From positions 2,914,001 to 2,978,000 of the forward strand of contig NZ_CP029758.2 of NCBI RefSeq assembly GCF_004006395.2: a DNA stretch of 64,000 bases. Reading direction: 5' to 3'. How positions within the stretch are numbered: the stretch's first letter is position 1; each line of letters opens with the position of its first letter. A program made the position numbers and the translations under genes. Shown here piece by piece: positions 43,310 through 52,908 of this stretch. A model generated the notes under the pieces. The model made no database searches. It saw only the letters and a program-made list of their open reading frames with translations, and had not been told where the DNA came from. The DNA is from Clostridium sp. AWRP. Lineage in GTDB: Bacteria; Bacillota; Clostridia; Clostridiales; Clostridiaceae.

Positions 43310-44614
43310 TTAGAAAAATTTAATTATACTATTTTTAATGCTATTTACATTATCTATAATATCATTAATATCCATACCTATAAGTTTTCTATCCTTTACA
43401 AGAACTTTACCATTTATAATTACTGTATCCACATTTGCTGGGTTAGCAGAATAAACTACTGCTGAATAATAATCATATATAGGCTGCATATTCATAGATT
43501 TAGTTTCGATTACGACTAAGTCTGCATTTTTTCCCTTCTCAATAGATCCTATAATTTTATCCATATTTAGTGCTCTTGCACCACCAATAGTTGCCATTTC
43601 AATTATTTCAGCAGCTGGGAAAAGAGTTCTATCTCTATTAACTAATTTATGAATTTTGCCAACAAGAGCCATTTGAGTTATTATATCAAGAGTGTTGCCA
43701 CTCATCGGTCCATCAGTTCCTAGTCCTATTTTCATACCTCTTTTATACATTTTAACTGCTGGTGAAACCCCCTTTGCTCCTTTTGAATTTGCACCCATAT
43801 TGTGAGCTATTCCAATCTTAGTTTTGGAGACAATCTCCAAATCTTCACCCGTTATATTTATTAAATGTGCTGCTACAAAATTTTCGTCTAAAATTCCTAT
43901 ACTATCTAAATATTGTACAGGTGTCATGTTGTATTCCTTTTTATATTTTTCAGTTTCATAATCCATTTCTGCTACATGCATCATCATTGGAATATGATAT
44001 TTTTGAGAAATATTATGCGCTTTTACTAAATGCTCAGTATCATTACTATAGGGAGCATGAGGTGCTATTGCTGGAGTTATTAATTCTTCTTCTCTCCAGT
44101 TTTTAATGAACTCTTCACCATATTCAATTCCTCCATAGGATTCTTTAGAATCTGGTGATGGAAAATTAAGTACTGTTTCACCCAATACTGCACGAATTTC
44201 CATTTTCTTTGCAACCCTTGCAACTTCATCTTCAAAGTAATACATATCAGCAAATGTTGTAACTCCGCCTAAGAGCATTTCTGCTATTCCAGCTCTTGCT
44301 CCTTCATAAACAAACTTCCTATCGACAAACTTGCTTTCAAGTGGAAATATATACTTCTTAAGCCTATCGGCTAAATCATCTCCAAGACTTCTAAATGGCA
44401 ACATAGATGCATGAGTATGGGTATTTACCATGCCAGGCATTAATATTCCGTTATTTCCATCTATTACTTTCTCTCCAGCATATTTCTTTAAAAGTTCACT
44501 TTTTCCTATATCCTCAATTATATTCTCATTTATAACTACTACTCCATTTTCTATTACTTCTTTTTCTTTATTCATAGTAATTATATTTACATTTTTTATT
44601 ATTGTTCTATCCAT
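43310..44614 (-). CDS. Amidohydrolase, MTA/SAH deaminase-like (MtaD/TrzN family)
   Basis: 434 residues from ATG 44614, with GAGGAT upstream. Metal motifs: NTHTHASM (HxH), HVAE, and GTDGPMSGNTLD (Asp). GGVTTFADMYYFEDEVARVA and APHAPYSN agree with 5'-methylthioadenosine/S-adenosylhomocysteine deaminases, which hydrolyse the 6-amino group of adenine nucleosides in the cytoplasm. HNMGANSKGAKG replaces the more usual HCPxSNxKL stretch, so specificity may differ. It follows adenine deaminase by 31 bases, in one operon with an ABC importer. Confidence 0.8.
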   Translation of the reverse strand: MDRTIIKNVNIITMNKEKEVIENGVVVINENIIEDIGKSELLKKYAGEKVIDGNNGILMPGMVNTHTHASMLPFRSLGDDLADRLKKYIFPLESKFVDRKFVYEGARAGIAEMLLGGVTTFADMYYFEDEVARVAKKMEIRAVLGETVLNFPSPDSKESYGGIEYGEEFIKNWREEELITPAIAPHAPYSNDTEHLVKAHNISQKYHIPMMMHVAEMDYETEKYKKEYNMTPVQYLDSIGILDENFVAAHLINITGEDLEIVSKTKIGIAHNMGANSKGAKGVSPAVKMYKRGMKIGLGTDGPMSGNTLDIITQMALVGKIHKLVNRDRTLFPAAEIIEMATIGGARALNMDKIIGSIEKGKNADLVVIETKSMNMQPIYDYYSAVVYSANPANVDTVIINGKVLVKDRKLIGMDINDIIDNVNSIKNSIIKFF

Positions 44615-44645
44615 AAAATCATCCTCATATAAATAATTTCGATAT

Positions 44646-46346
44646 TTACTCACAAAATAAGCTTACTATTTCCTGGGTATTAACTCTTATAAGACCTTTA
44701 TCCGTAATTTTTAGTTCCGGGCTTACTGGAAGAGATAGCGTACTAAAAGACATTATTTCATTATTATGTTTATATCCAAGTTTCTTTAATGCCATCCTCA
44801 CTTTTTTTAAATTTAAAGCTATGGACTCGACTGGTTCTTCAGACAATATTCCACCAACGGGAAGAGCAAGACTTGCTATAATTTTTCCATTCAAAGCTGC
44901 ACAGTAACCCCCATTGTTTTTAATAACCCAATTTGCTGCTGCCTTCATATCTTCTGCATTTTTTCCCATTACCATTAAATTATGATGGTCATGAGCATAG
45001 CTAGAAGCAACTGCTCCTCTTTCGATTACGCTGCCTGAAACAAGTCCATAAGATCTTTTTTTAGTATTATCATATCTATTAAAAACCGTAATAAGTGCAT
45101 ACTTAGAAGTTTCAAAAGAAAGCCTCCAATCTTTCACTTCTACAAAATCACTTTCTTCTTTTGTAAATGTACTATTACTTTGAACCTTCATTATTCTGCA
45201 TTTTACTTTACCCTCTTTTACAGGTGCTTTAACTGAAAAATCTGAGTCTCTAACTGGATTCATTTTAATGCTTTTATAAAAGTGATTTGGAAACTCATGT
45301 TCTTTTTTTTCACTAACACCCTTACATGCAAGTTCACCATTTTTATATACTTCATTTATACTAAATGATTTTAAATCATCTAATAAAATAAAATCAGCTA
45401 TCTTTCCAGGTGCAATGCTTCCTCTATCATAAAAATTCATTCTTCTTGCTGGAATAAAAGTACTTGCATAAACAGCCATTTCCGGTTTCATACCCATTTC
45501 AATGGCTTTTTTAACAAGTCCATTCAAATGCGAAGTAATTAATTTATCTGCCATTGTATCATCAGTAACAAAGCAAAAATGCTCATATAAATCATTGGAA
45601 ATTAAATATTCCATGTTTTCTTTCGTCATTGATTTTTCTTGAATTTCTAAAAACATACCATTTGATATCTTTTCCTCAATGGATTTTGGATTTTGCTGAG
45701 TATGGTCTGCATCTACCCCTTGATATATATATCTTGCTAGATCAAGTCCTGATATTTTAGGACAATGTCCTTCTATTTTGAAATGAGGTTTTTCCTTTTT
45801 TATCAATTTAATTATATTATTTATAAGTGAATCTTCACTATAAACTAAATCCTTAAAATTCATAACTTCACCAATGCACCATATACGGTCATTTTTTATA
45901 AGTTCTGATACTTCTTTTATGCCTATTTGTCCACCTGTAGTTTCAAGTTTAGCTGATGTTGATGGTACAGAACTTGGAATGCCATAAAATATATCCATTA
46001 TATGCTGCCTGTCAGAATTTATCATAGCTTTTATGCCTTCTATTCCAAACACATTTGCAATTTCATGTGGATCAGCAACAACTGTTGTAACTCCATTCTT
46101 AATAACAGCATTTGCAAAGTTTGTTGGTGTAGTCATTGAACTTTCAATATGCATATGTATATCAATAAGGCCTGGTATTAGATATTTCTTATTACCTTCT
46201 ATAATATTTCTTGCACTTATTTTTTCATGACAATCCTTACCTATATATAAAAACCTTCCATTTAATATTGATACATCACCGTATATAAATTTTTTAAAAT
46301 AAACATTAAAAACATAAACATCTTTTATGATTAAATCTGCTTCCAT
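44646..46346 (-). CDS. ade: Adenine deaminase
   Basis: 566 residues from ATG 46346, six bases after AGGTGATC; a longer frame through the upstream hairpin has no RBS. Amidohydrolase fold with GLIDIHMHIESSM and VADPHEIANVFG, EGHCP, and the C-terminal domain SYAHDHHNLMVMGKN, GG.LSEEP, as in adenine deaminases (EC 3.5.4.2), which turn adenine into hypoxanthine and ammonia. Metal-dependent. Its place behind an ABC importer and before a second deaminase suggests salvage of imported adenine compounds. Confidence 0.93.
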   Translation of the reverse strand: MEADLIIKDVYVFNVYFKKFIYGDVSILNGRFLYIGKDCHEKISARNIIEGNKKYLIPGLIDIHMHIESSMTTPTNFANAVIKNGVTTVVADPHEIANVFGIEGIKAMINSDRQHIMDIFYGIPSSVPSTSAKLETTGGQIGIKEVSELIKNDRIWCIGEVMNFKDLVYSEDSLINNIIKLIKKEKPHFKIEGHCPKISGLDLARYIYQGVDADHTQQNPKSIEEKISNGMFLEIQEKSMTKENMEYLISNDLYEHFCFVTDDTMADKLITSHLNGLVKKAIEMGMKPEMAVYASTFIPARRMNFYDRGSIAPGKIADFILLDDLKSFSINEVYKNGELACKGVSEKKEHEFPNHFYKSIKMNPVRDSDFSVKAPVKEGKVKCRIMKVQSNSTFTKEESDFVEVKDWRLSFETSKYALITVFNRYDNTKKRSYGLVSGSVIERGAVASSYAHDHHNLMVMGKNAEDMKAAANWVIKNNGGYCAALNGKIIASLALPVGGILSEEPVESIALNLKKVRMALKKLGYKHNNEIMSFSTLSLPVSPELKITDKGLIRVNTQEIVSLFCE

Positions 46347-46371
46347 ATGATCACCTTTCTTAAACGTAAAT

Positions 46372-46429
46372 AAGACATCTGAAAAAATAAGTTCATCAGC
46401 ATATGGATTCATTATTTTTCAGATGTCTT
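46372..46429. terminator. Long hairpin between the binding-protein gene and ade
   Basis: AAGACATCTGAAAAAATAA (46372-46390) pairs with 46412-46429 over 18 positions with one bulged base, loop 21 bases. It lies 17 bases after the binding-protein stop and 26 bases before ade. It may terminate, attenuate or set a stop-and-reduce point between importer and enzyme genes. Confidence 0.6.
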
Positions 46430-46445
46430 CTATTTAAAATTAAAA

Positions 46446-47504
46446 CTAATTATTGTAAATTTTGTTCCACTTATCAATCCAGTCTTTATTGTTCTTATTT
46501 ATAAACTTGAAATCCAAAACATTTGATTTTTCAACTTCATCTCCATATGTTAGGCCCTGCGTTTCCGTACCTTGTAATTTTACATCGCTGTTAACTGGTG
46601 ATTCTCCTACATCTTTAGATGTTTTTTGTTCAACTTCTGCACTTAATACATAATTTATAAATTTCAATGCTAACTCTTTATTTTTTGAACTCTTTACTAT
46701 ATTTACAGTATTAAAGTTAAGATATGCTCCTTCGCCTGGATCAACAAATTTTACTGAAGGAACTGCTTTTTTAATTGAACCATAAACAAAATCCGCAGCA
46801 ACTGCAGCTGTTATTTCTCCATTAGAAAACATATTTACAAGATCAGAAGATTTAGTATATGTCTTAACTATATTTGGTTTTAAAGCTTGAAGTGATTTAA
46901 ATGCATCTGCACCATTATCACTTGTCACATCAACACCATCCTTCTTTGAAGCTGCACAAACCATAGCAGGTCCAAATGTTGTTGTTATATCAGGTATTGC
47001 TATTTTACCCTTAAAGTCAGGACTCCATAAATCTTTCCATGAAGCTATATTTCCCTTTACTTTTTCAGGATTATAAACTATAGCTGCTCTATTTAAAGTA
47101 TATGCTGGACCATATCCTTCAGTTATAAACTTTTGTGCCTTAGGTATTACTTTCTTTGCATTTGGTACTTTACTATAATCAATTTTTTCAAATAATCCAT
47201 CTTGTATGCCTTGTTCAGAAAAAGATTCCGCAAGGTACATTATATCAACGTTACTGTTTGGATTATTTTTAAGTTTAGTTAATCTTTCTCCATTATTTCC
47301 TGTTTCCAAAACTATTTTTACATTGTTTGCTTTCTCAAAAGGCTTAAAAACATCTTTTTGAAGAGCATCTTCATTTAACCCCCATGTTGATATTACAAGC
47401 TGCTTTTGATCACTTTTTGAATCTGTACTTTGCGCTGCACTTCCACATCCAGAAAGTGTTGATAGCAAAAATATGGATGCTAAAGCTAAAGGTAATTTTT
47501 TCAT
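46446..47504 (-). CDS. ABC importer solute-binding lipoprotein (PotD-like)
   Basis: 352 residues, lipobox LSGC with Cys20. Mature part ISTWGLNEDALQKDVFKPFEKANNVKIVLETG is typical of the spermidine/putrescine and thiamine-type periplasmic-binding family. It is fourth in the operon (permease, permease, ATPase, binding protein) and is followed by two purine deaminases. The substrate could be a polyamine by family, or an adenine compound by context; sequence alone does not decide. Confidence 0.87.
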   Translation of the reverse strand: MKKLPLALASIFLLSTLSGCGSAAQSTDSKSDQKQLVISTWGLNEDALQKDVFKPFEKANNVKIVLETGNNGERLTKLKNNPNSNVDIMYLAESFSEQGIQDGLFEKIDYSKVPNAKKVIPKAQKFITEGYGPAYTLNRAAIVYNPEKVKGNIASWKDLWSPDFKGKIAIPDITTTFGPAMVCAASKKDGVDVTSDNGADAFKSLQALKPNIVKTYTKSSDLVNMFSNGEITAAVAADFVYGSIKKAVPSVKFVDPGEGAYLNFNTVNIVKSSKNKELALKFINYVLSAEVEQKTSKDVGESPVNSDVKLQGTETQGLTYGDEVEKSNVLDFKFINKNNKDWIDKWNKIYNN

Positions 47505-47507
47505 TTT

Positions 47508-48569
47508 TTATTCCTCCTCAGATTTTTTAACAATTATTAATTTATTTGAAGGTAAATAAAGCTTTACCTCATTTCCAATATCATACACTTCGTCATTTCC
47601 ATTGTTTACAATAATTGATCCAAGCTTTGTATTGACAGAATACTGATATGCTTTTCCTAAATATGTTCTAACTTCAATTGTTCCATCTAGTATATTTTCC
47701 TTGTCTGTAAAATCAGATGCTAATATTTTAATATCATCAGGTCTTACAGTAGCTTTTATTTTACCAGGAACATTTTCATGATTTTTAATGTGAATTTCAA
47801 TATTGTGATCTGCATTAAATACATCATCTTTAACATATTCTAAGTCAATAAAATTTTCGAATCCTACGAACTTTGCAACAAATTCTGTATTAGGCTTTGA
47901 ATATATTTTTTCTGGAGTATCATATTGTTCAATTACACCTTTATTCATTACTGCAACTTTATCTGATATGGAAAAACATTCTTCCTGATCATGAGTTACA
48001 AAAACAGTTGTAATTCCAAAACGCTGCTGCAATTTCCTAATTTCTACCCTCATTTTTAATCTCAATTTAGCATCTAAATTACTAAGTGGCTCATCTAGCA
48101 AAAGAAGATCAGGTTTTATAACCAGTGCCCTAGCTATAGCAACTCTCTGTCTTTGTCCTCCTGACAATTCTGCAGGATACCTTTTGCCATATTCTTTTAA
48201 ATCTACTATTTCAAGAAATTTATTAACTGACTCAGTTATAGTTTTTTTATCTACATTTCTCATTTTGAGTCCAAAAGCTATATTATCAAAAACATTGAGA
48301 TGAGGGAAAAGTGCATAACTTTGAAATACCATTCCAAAATTTCTCTTGTTAACAGGTATTTTAGTATAGTCTTTACCATCAAATATAAATTGACCACCTG
48401 TTGGCTCTAAGAAGCCGCTTATTACTCTCAATGTAGTAGTCTTTCCACATCCGCTTGGTCCAAGAAGTGAAACCAACTTTCCCTTTTCAATATCAAGGTT
48501 TAATTTTTTTAATATATTTGTTTTTCCATCATAAGAAACTGCAATATCTTTTAAATTTATTAAAGCCAT
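47508..48569 (-). CDS. ABC importer ATP-binding protein (PotA-like)
   Basis: 353 residues. Walker A GPSGCGKTT, Q-loop VFQSYALFPHLNV, signature LSGGQRQRVAIARAL, Walker B LLLDEPLSNLDAKLR, and a C-terminal TOBE domain (about 280-350, with VRPDDIKI). Stop lies three bases before the binding-protein start codon. It energises the two permeases encoded upstream. Confidence 0.9.
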   Translation of the reverse strand: MALINLKDIAVSYDGKTNILKKLNLDIEKGKLVSLLGPSGCGKTTTLRVISGFLEPTGGQFIFDGKDYTKIPVNKRNFGMVFQSYALFPHLNVFDNIAFGLKMRNVDKKTITESVNKFLEIVDLKEYGKRYPAELSGGQRQRVAIARALVIKPDLLLLDEPLSNLDAKLRLKMRVEIRKLQQRFGITTVFVTHDQEECFSISDKVAVMNKGVIEQYDTPEKIYSKPNTEFVAKFVGFENFIDLEYVKDDVFNADHNIEIHIKNHENVPGKIKATVRPDDIKILASDFTDKENILDGTIEVRTYLGKAYQYSVNTKLGSIIVNNGNDEVYDIGNEVKLYLPSNKLIIVKKSEEE

Positions 48570-48585
48570 GTAGCACCTCCATATT

Positions 48586-49368
48586 TTATTTTGTAAAATA
48601 ATTTAATCCCAAAGTTTTTTCAACAATAAACATTATTATAATAGTCATAAACATCAATATGACTGAAAGAGCTGAAACACTAGGGTCATAATTGTATTCA
48701 ACATAACTCATCATACTTATTGGCAGTGTACTGACTCCCGGTCCTGTTAAAAATATAGATACAGGTACATTATTGAAGGAATTTATAAATGCCAACATAA
48801 AAGCTGCAATTATGCCAGACGTTATATTGGGCATAACAACTAGGAAAAATGTTTTTATTCTAGAAGCTCCAAGACTTATAGCAGCTTCTTCAATAGAATA
48901 ATCCAATCCTCCAAGACTTGAGCCAATGACCCTTATTATATATGGAATTACTATAACAACATGTCCAATTAATAAGCTAGTTAAAATATTCATTTTAAGA
49001 GTAATTGTTATAAATCTAAAAAGTGCAAATCCAAGTACTATTCCTGGTATTGTAACTGGTGATAGAAATATATTGTTAATAAACTTTTTTCCTCTAAAAT
49101 CATTTCTACTAATCACATAACATGCAGGTATTCCAACAATAAGTGCAATTAAAGTTGCAGCTATGGATACTTCCAAACTTATACCTAACGTAGTCATAAA
49201 AGTTGGTGACTGGAAAACATGTATAAACCATCTTATTCCTATATGCTTAGGTGGAAATGCTATGAAATTATCTGTTCCAAAAGCTGTTACAGCAACTATC
49301 AAAAGCGGTCCAAATAGAAATATGTATACAAGAAATACGAATAATGTAAGCAACTTATTTTTTTTCAT
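48586..49368 (-). CDS. ABC importer permease (PotC-like)
   Basis: 260 residues from ATG 49368 with AAGGGG upstream; longer frames overlap the previous gene without an RBS. Six membrane helices and the EAA loop YSIEEAAISLGASRIKTFFLVVMP (about 160-185). The preceding permease stops one base after this start, so the genes are coupled. Pairs with the 275-residue permease to form the channel. Confidence 0.88.
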   Translation of the reverse strand: MKKNKLLTLFVFLVYIFLFGPLLIVAVTAFGTDNFIAFPPKHIGIRWFIHVFQSPTFMTTLGISLEVSIAATLIALIVGIPACYVISRNDFRGKKFINNIFLSPVTIPGIVLGFALFRFITITLKMNILTSLLIGHVVIVIPYIIRVIGSSLGGLDYSIEEAAISLGASRIKTFFLVVMPNITSGIIAAFMLAFINSFNNVPVSIFLTGPGVSTLPISMMSYVEYNYDPSVSALSVILMFMTIIIMFIVEKTLGLNYFTK

Positions 49369-49369
49369 T

Positions 49370-50197
49370 CTATACACCCCTTTCATATAATCTTGATGCA
49401 AATTTATTAATTCCAAACATAACAATCAATGTAGCTATGATCATTACAGCAGAAACTACAGAAGCGCCTGTCCAATCACTTAGTGTCATAGCCTTTTGAT
49501 ATATGAGCGTTGCAAGCACTGTGTTTTTATTTCCTCCAAGAAGTTGGGGTGTTGTATATGCTGTTAATGCACCAGTAAAAACAAGAATACTTCCCACTAT
49601 CATTCCTGGAACACTTAGTGGAAAAATGACCTTAAAAAAGGCTGCTATTCTGCTAGCACCAAGACTTTGGGCAGCTTCTACGAAATCACTATTAATATTT
49701 TCCATAACTCCAACCAAAGAAACAATCATAAGGGGTAAAAATAAGTATACACTTCCTATAATTATTGCAAACTCCGTATAAAGAATTTCTCGTGGTTCAC
49801 TTATAATATGGCAATTTATAAGTAGCGTGTTTATAGCTCCATTTTTACCAAGTATAGTCATCCATGCAAATGCACGAACAATAGAGTTGGTTAAGAGTGG
49901 AAATACCGTAAGTGCAAGAAGTAATCCTCTTATTTTTTTATCACTTCTTGATAAATAATAAGAAACTGGTACTCCAAGTATTATACAAGCAATAGTCGTT
50001 ATAATTGCTATTCTAAGAGTACGAAAAAATATGTTCATTAAATAACTATCTTTAAAGAAAGATAAGTACAACTTAGGTGTAATACCTTTATCACTTACAA
50101 CTGTAGGAATTAGTATATTTATAAGTGGTGCCATTAAAAAGAACAAAATTATTAAAATTCCAGGTACTAACATTAAATAAAGTACTTTTTTTCTCAT
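49370..50197 (-). CDS. ABC importer permease (PotB-like)
   Basis: 275 residues, six membrane helices, EAA loop DFVEAAQSLGASRIAAFFKVIFP (about 180-200). ATG 50197 follows AAAGGAGGG. First gene of the importer-deaminase operon. The 5' leader (50198-50340) shows no riboswitch fold that I recognise, in particular no purine riboswitch core. Confidence 0.88.
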   Translation of the reverse strand: MRKKVLYLMLVPGILIILFFLMAPLINILIPTVVSDKGITPKLYLSFFKDSYLMNIFFRTLRIAIITTIACIILGVPVSYYLSRSDKKIRGLLLALTVFPLLTNSIVRAFAWMTILGKNGAINTLLINCHIISEPREILYTEFAIIIGSVYLFLPLMIVSLVGVMENINSDFVEAAQSLGASRIAAFFKVIFPLSVPGMIVGSILVFTGALTAYTTPQLLGGNKNTVLATLIYQKAMTLSDWTGASVVSAVMIIATLIVMFGINKFASRLYERGV

Positions 50198-50491
50198 TAT
50201 AAGTAGCCCTCCTTTGTATTTTTAAGTTTATCCGATCTTAATCTAAGAATCACTTCATATTAAACAAAGTATTAATATATGTTTGTGCTATACGAATGTT
50301 ATTACATTTTTTCTATACAATATTCATAATATTATCACTTCACCTTGGAAACGTCAAGCGATTTTGGTCGAAATAAGGGTTTTAGTAAAGAAGTTCCAAT
50401 AGTATTGACTTTTACAATATTACAATATAAGGTATAACATTTTAGTAATAAGAAAAAGAAAGTTAATGAAAATGTAAGAGGAGATTTTTGA

Positions 50492-50692
50492 CAATTCTTA
50501 GGACTTTTCAAAGATGACTTATATTTTGATTTGGCAAGGCATGCAAATGCCATGGCAGATTTACTTAGGAAGGAAATCAGTAAGGCTGGAAAATCAGATA
50601 AATATAACTCTGTTATTCGCCTTGTAACTTCTTGGGCAACAAAAGAGTCTATGGTTTTAAATTTTATTAATGATCTAAAAAAAATTTACTGA
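50492..50692 (+). pseudogene. Threonine aldolase (beta-eliminating lyase) remnant
   Basis: The plus-strand frame reads QFLGLFKDDLYFDLARHANA, then MADLLRKEI, then jumps to SVIRLVTSWATKES and ends FINDLKKIY. These are the C-terminal pieces of clostridial threonine aldolases, but the 5' part is gone (TGA at 50489) and about 40 residues between the pieces are missing. It fills part of the 609-base stretch 50198-50806. The rest of that stretch holds the divergent leader of the ABC operon and A/T-rich sequence with no other gene. Confidence 0.75.
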
Positions 50693-50806
50693 AATCGATA
50701 TGTAATTATTGGGAAAATGAGTATTAGACTTATTTTTAAGCTAGCCTGTACTCATTTTTTCTTTAAATCGATATTCTTTCATTCAAAATTAAACTCTTTT
50801 GCCGTA

Positions 50807-51718
50807 CTAATAAAATTTAATATTTGAAAATCTTCTTTTTATCGCAAAACTATATTTAACATCAGAATAGCCAAATATGACCATAATACCATTTTTATTT
50901 TTCAATGGTATCCCATACTTTTCTTTTATTTTCTTTCCAAAAAAGTTTAACAGTACATTTGGTGTACCAAGCATACAACTTCCTAATCCTAATGATTGTG
51001 CTGCAAGCATTGCATAAGTTGCAGGAATATATGGATCAGCAGGATCAGCATATGGAGAAGCATGAAAATACATTGCTAACGGTGCAGAATATGTTAGCCA
51101 GTTCTTCCCTTCATCATAATTTTTTATAAATGTCTCTATAGCAGTTGAAGCAAAAGTTTTTAAAGAATCATATGCATCCTTTCCTATAAATAGCCTATAA
51201 ATTTTAAGCATTATAGGTGAAAACAGCCATCTATTTTTTTTCAAAATATTGATTAAATCCAGTGTAAATTCTTCCACTTTTTCATTGCCATCTAAAACCA
51301 AAACTTCAACATCGGAACTTCCAAGACCGTTAGGAGCTGTCGCTGATGCTTCTAATATTTTTTTTATTATTTCACGTTCTACTTTTTGTTTTTTATAATT
51401 TCTCACACTTCTACGAGACATCATTAATGACTTTAAATTTTCATAATTGGTTCTGTCTTGAAACTTTGGTAATTCCATGACATCATCTGGCGTTATATCT
51501 CTGCCAATAACTTTTATCGCTTTATTTGGACAAGCTGCCATACATTGTCCACAAGCAATACATCCAAATACTCGACTATGGTCTACTTTAACAATTTTAT
51601 TTTCTATAAATAATGGTGCTCCCTTACATACTTTTACACAAAGTCCACAGGTTGTACATTTGTTTTTATCTACTTTAACTTCAGCACATTCATAAAATCG
51701 ACCAGTTTTTAATGGCAT
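50807..51718 (-). CDS. Ferredoxin-domain nitroreductase family protein
   Basis: 303 residues. N-terminal 2x[4Fe-4S] ferredoxin: CTTCGLCVKVCKGAP and CIACGQCMAACPNKA (about 20-70). C-terminal FMN nitroreductase fold with SRRSVRNYKKQKV, APNGLGSSD and AAQSLGLGSCMLG. Such fusions transfer electrons from ferredoxin clusters to FMN and reduce nitro or enone compounds; the acceptor is unknown. It follows the TetR regulator gene by 19 bases in one operon. Confidence 0.88.
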   Translation of the reverse strand: MPLKTGRFYECAEVKVDKNKCTTCGLCVKVCKGAPLFIENKIVKVDHSRVFGCIACGQCMAACPNKAIKVIGRDITPDDVMELPKFQDRTNYENLKSLMMSRRSVRNYKKQKVEREIIKKILEASATAPNGLGSSDVEVLVLDGNEKVEEFTLDLINILKKNRWLFSPIMLKIYRLFIGKDAYDSLKTFASTAIETFIKNYDEGKNWLTYSAPLAMYFHASPYADPADPYIPATYAMLAAQSLGLGSCMLGTPNVLLNFFGKKIKEKYGIPLKNKNGIMVIFGYSDVKYSFAIKRRFSNIKFY

Positions 51719-51737
51719 AGATATTCAACTCCTTTCA

Positions 51738-52400
51738 CTATTTACCAAACATGCTATTTAAAACACTCCAAAATACATCAATATCATCATGGATTTCTTT
51801 TGGTTTAAAGCCAACTACTCTCAGCATGCTTATACCTATATACAATGCTATTATTGCATAAGCAGACTTATTTATATCCGTTTCTCTAAAGTCACCAACC
51901 TTATTTCCATAATTAATAATTGATGAAATTCCTTTACAATCGCCTTTATATACTTCATGTAAAACTGCCTGCAGCTTTGCATCTACCATTGCCCTTGAAA
52001 AGAAACTTACAAATAACTTAGCTTTTTTTGCTGGCGGAATATTCATTGACCCCACCCCATGAATTTCAGATACATTTAATTTAGGTTCCGATTCCTTATC
52101 AATGTTGTAATACTCTGGCAAAGCATTTTTCTGAACTATTTTCAGAATTTGAAATGGGGTCATATTCTTCCTTACCTCACTATTTATCTTTGTACCATAA
52201 TAGCTTAAAAATGCTTTAAAGGCTTCAAGAATAAGATTGTCCTTACTTTTAAAATAGTAACTAATAACACCTTTAGAACAATTAGCCTGTTTTGCCACCA
52301 TGTCCAGTGACATTTTTTCTATACCCACCTTACAAATACACTCTAGTGTTGAATTAATTATTTGACTTCTTCTTATAGGCTCCATCCCAACTTTAGGCAT
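51738..52400 (-). CDS. TetR-family transcriptional regulator
   Basis: 220 residues, ATG 52400 after AGGGGG. N-terminal HTH (RRSQIINSTLECICKVGIEK, then MSLDMVAKQANCSKGVISYYFKSKDNL), C-terminal ligand domain resembling BetI/QacR-type members. Probably represses itself and the downstream nitroreductase through the TGACCAGTCA site at 52433-52442. Ligand unknown. Confidence 0.9.
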   Translation of the reverse strand: MPKVGMEPIRRSQIINSTLECICKVGIEKMSLDMVAKQANCSKGVISYYFKSKDNLILEAFKAFLSYYGTKINSEVRKNMTPFQILKIVQKNALPEYYNIDKESEPKLNVSEIHGVGSMNIPPAKKAKLFVSFFSRAMVDAKLQAVLHEVYKGDCKGISSIINYGNKVGDFRETDINKSAYAIIALYIGISMLRVVGFKPKEIHDDIDVFWSVLNSMFGK

Positions 52401-52432
52401 ACAATTCCCCCTAATATGTGATTATTTTATTT

Positions 52433-52442
52433 TGACCAGTCA
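52433..52442. promoter_or_regulatory. Candidate TetR operator
   Basis: TGAC-CA-GTCA, a short dyad 33 bases upstream of the tetR-family start. Such TGAC/GTCA dyads are common for this family. Short, so only a candidate. Confidence 0.4.
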
Positions 52443-52470
52443 TCTTAAAATAATAATACCACCTTTATAA

Positions 52471-52516
52471 TAAAAAAACAATATGACATCACTTATAAAA
52501 TACTGTCATATTGTTT
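52471..52516 (-). terminator. Rho-independent terminator behind merR/MBL remnant
   Basis: Perfect 13-bp stem (52504-52516 with 52476-52488) and a 15-base loop, followed on the minus strand by TTTTTTT. It ends the merR transcript before the tetR promoter. Confidence 0.88.
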
Positions 52517-52608
52517 ACTGTTGATTTTGATGTCCCTCTCTAAAATTCAACTTCATCTGTAGACTTTAACTGTACAAACCTTCCTCCTAGTACATTATTA
52601 TTTATTAC

Positions 52609-52908
52609 TCAATATTCCATATATTCTCCATCGTTTGGAATAGAAACCTGTCCTAAAAGCGAATTATTCTTTAAAAAACTTCTTAGTTTCTCTCTCATAA
52701 GGCCGCAGTGATTCCAAGCCTCCATGTGAACAACAATCACTTTAGACTCTGGCACTTTTTTGCAAATATGAAATATATCCTCTTTATTCATGGTAATGGG
52801 GATACCTCTCTCTGTCAACTGTGCAGCACCTGCAAAAATAACAACTAATTCAGGATTATAAGTTTCTAATGCTTGCTCTACTTCCAAACACCATACTGTA
52901 TCCCCTGT
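52609..52908 (-). pseudogene. Truncated MBL-fold hydrolase (C-terminal third)
   Basis: A frame from TTG 52887 gives 92 residues (VVIFAGAAQLTERGIPITMN, KVIVVHMEAWNHCGLMREKL, PNDGEYMEY) that match the end of UlaG-like metallo-beta-lactamase-fold hydrolases. Upstream codons still read KTGDTVWCLEVEQ, the TGDTVW core that precedes this part in full proteins, but the HxHxDH metal site and about 165 residues are missing. The gene is fused to the merR 3' end. It might be translated by coupling, but cannot be an active hydrolase. Confidence 0.8.

Noticed and set aside
50198..50340. Possible riboswitch leader before the importer-deaminase operon
   Set aside because: I looked for the purine riboswitch core and found neither its conserved loops nor its three-way junction.
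50335..50553. 72-residue minus-strand frame
   Set aside because: It lies opposite the threonine aldolase remnant and has no RBS or family features.
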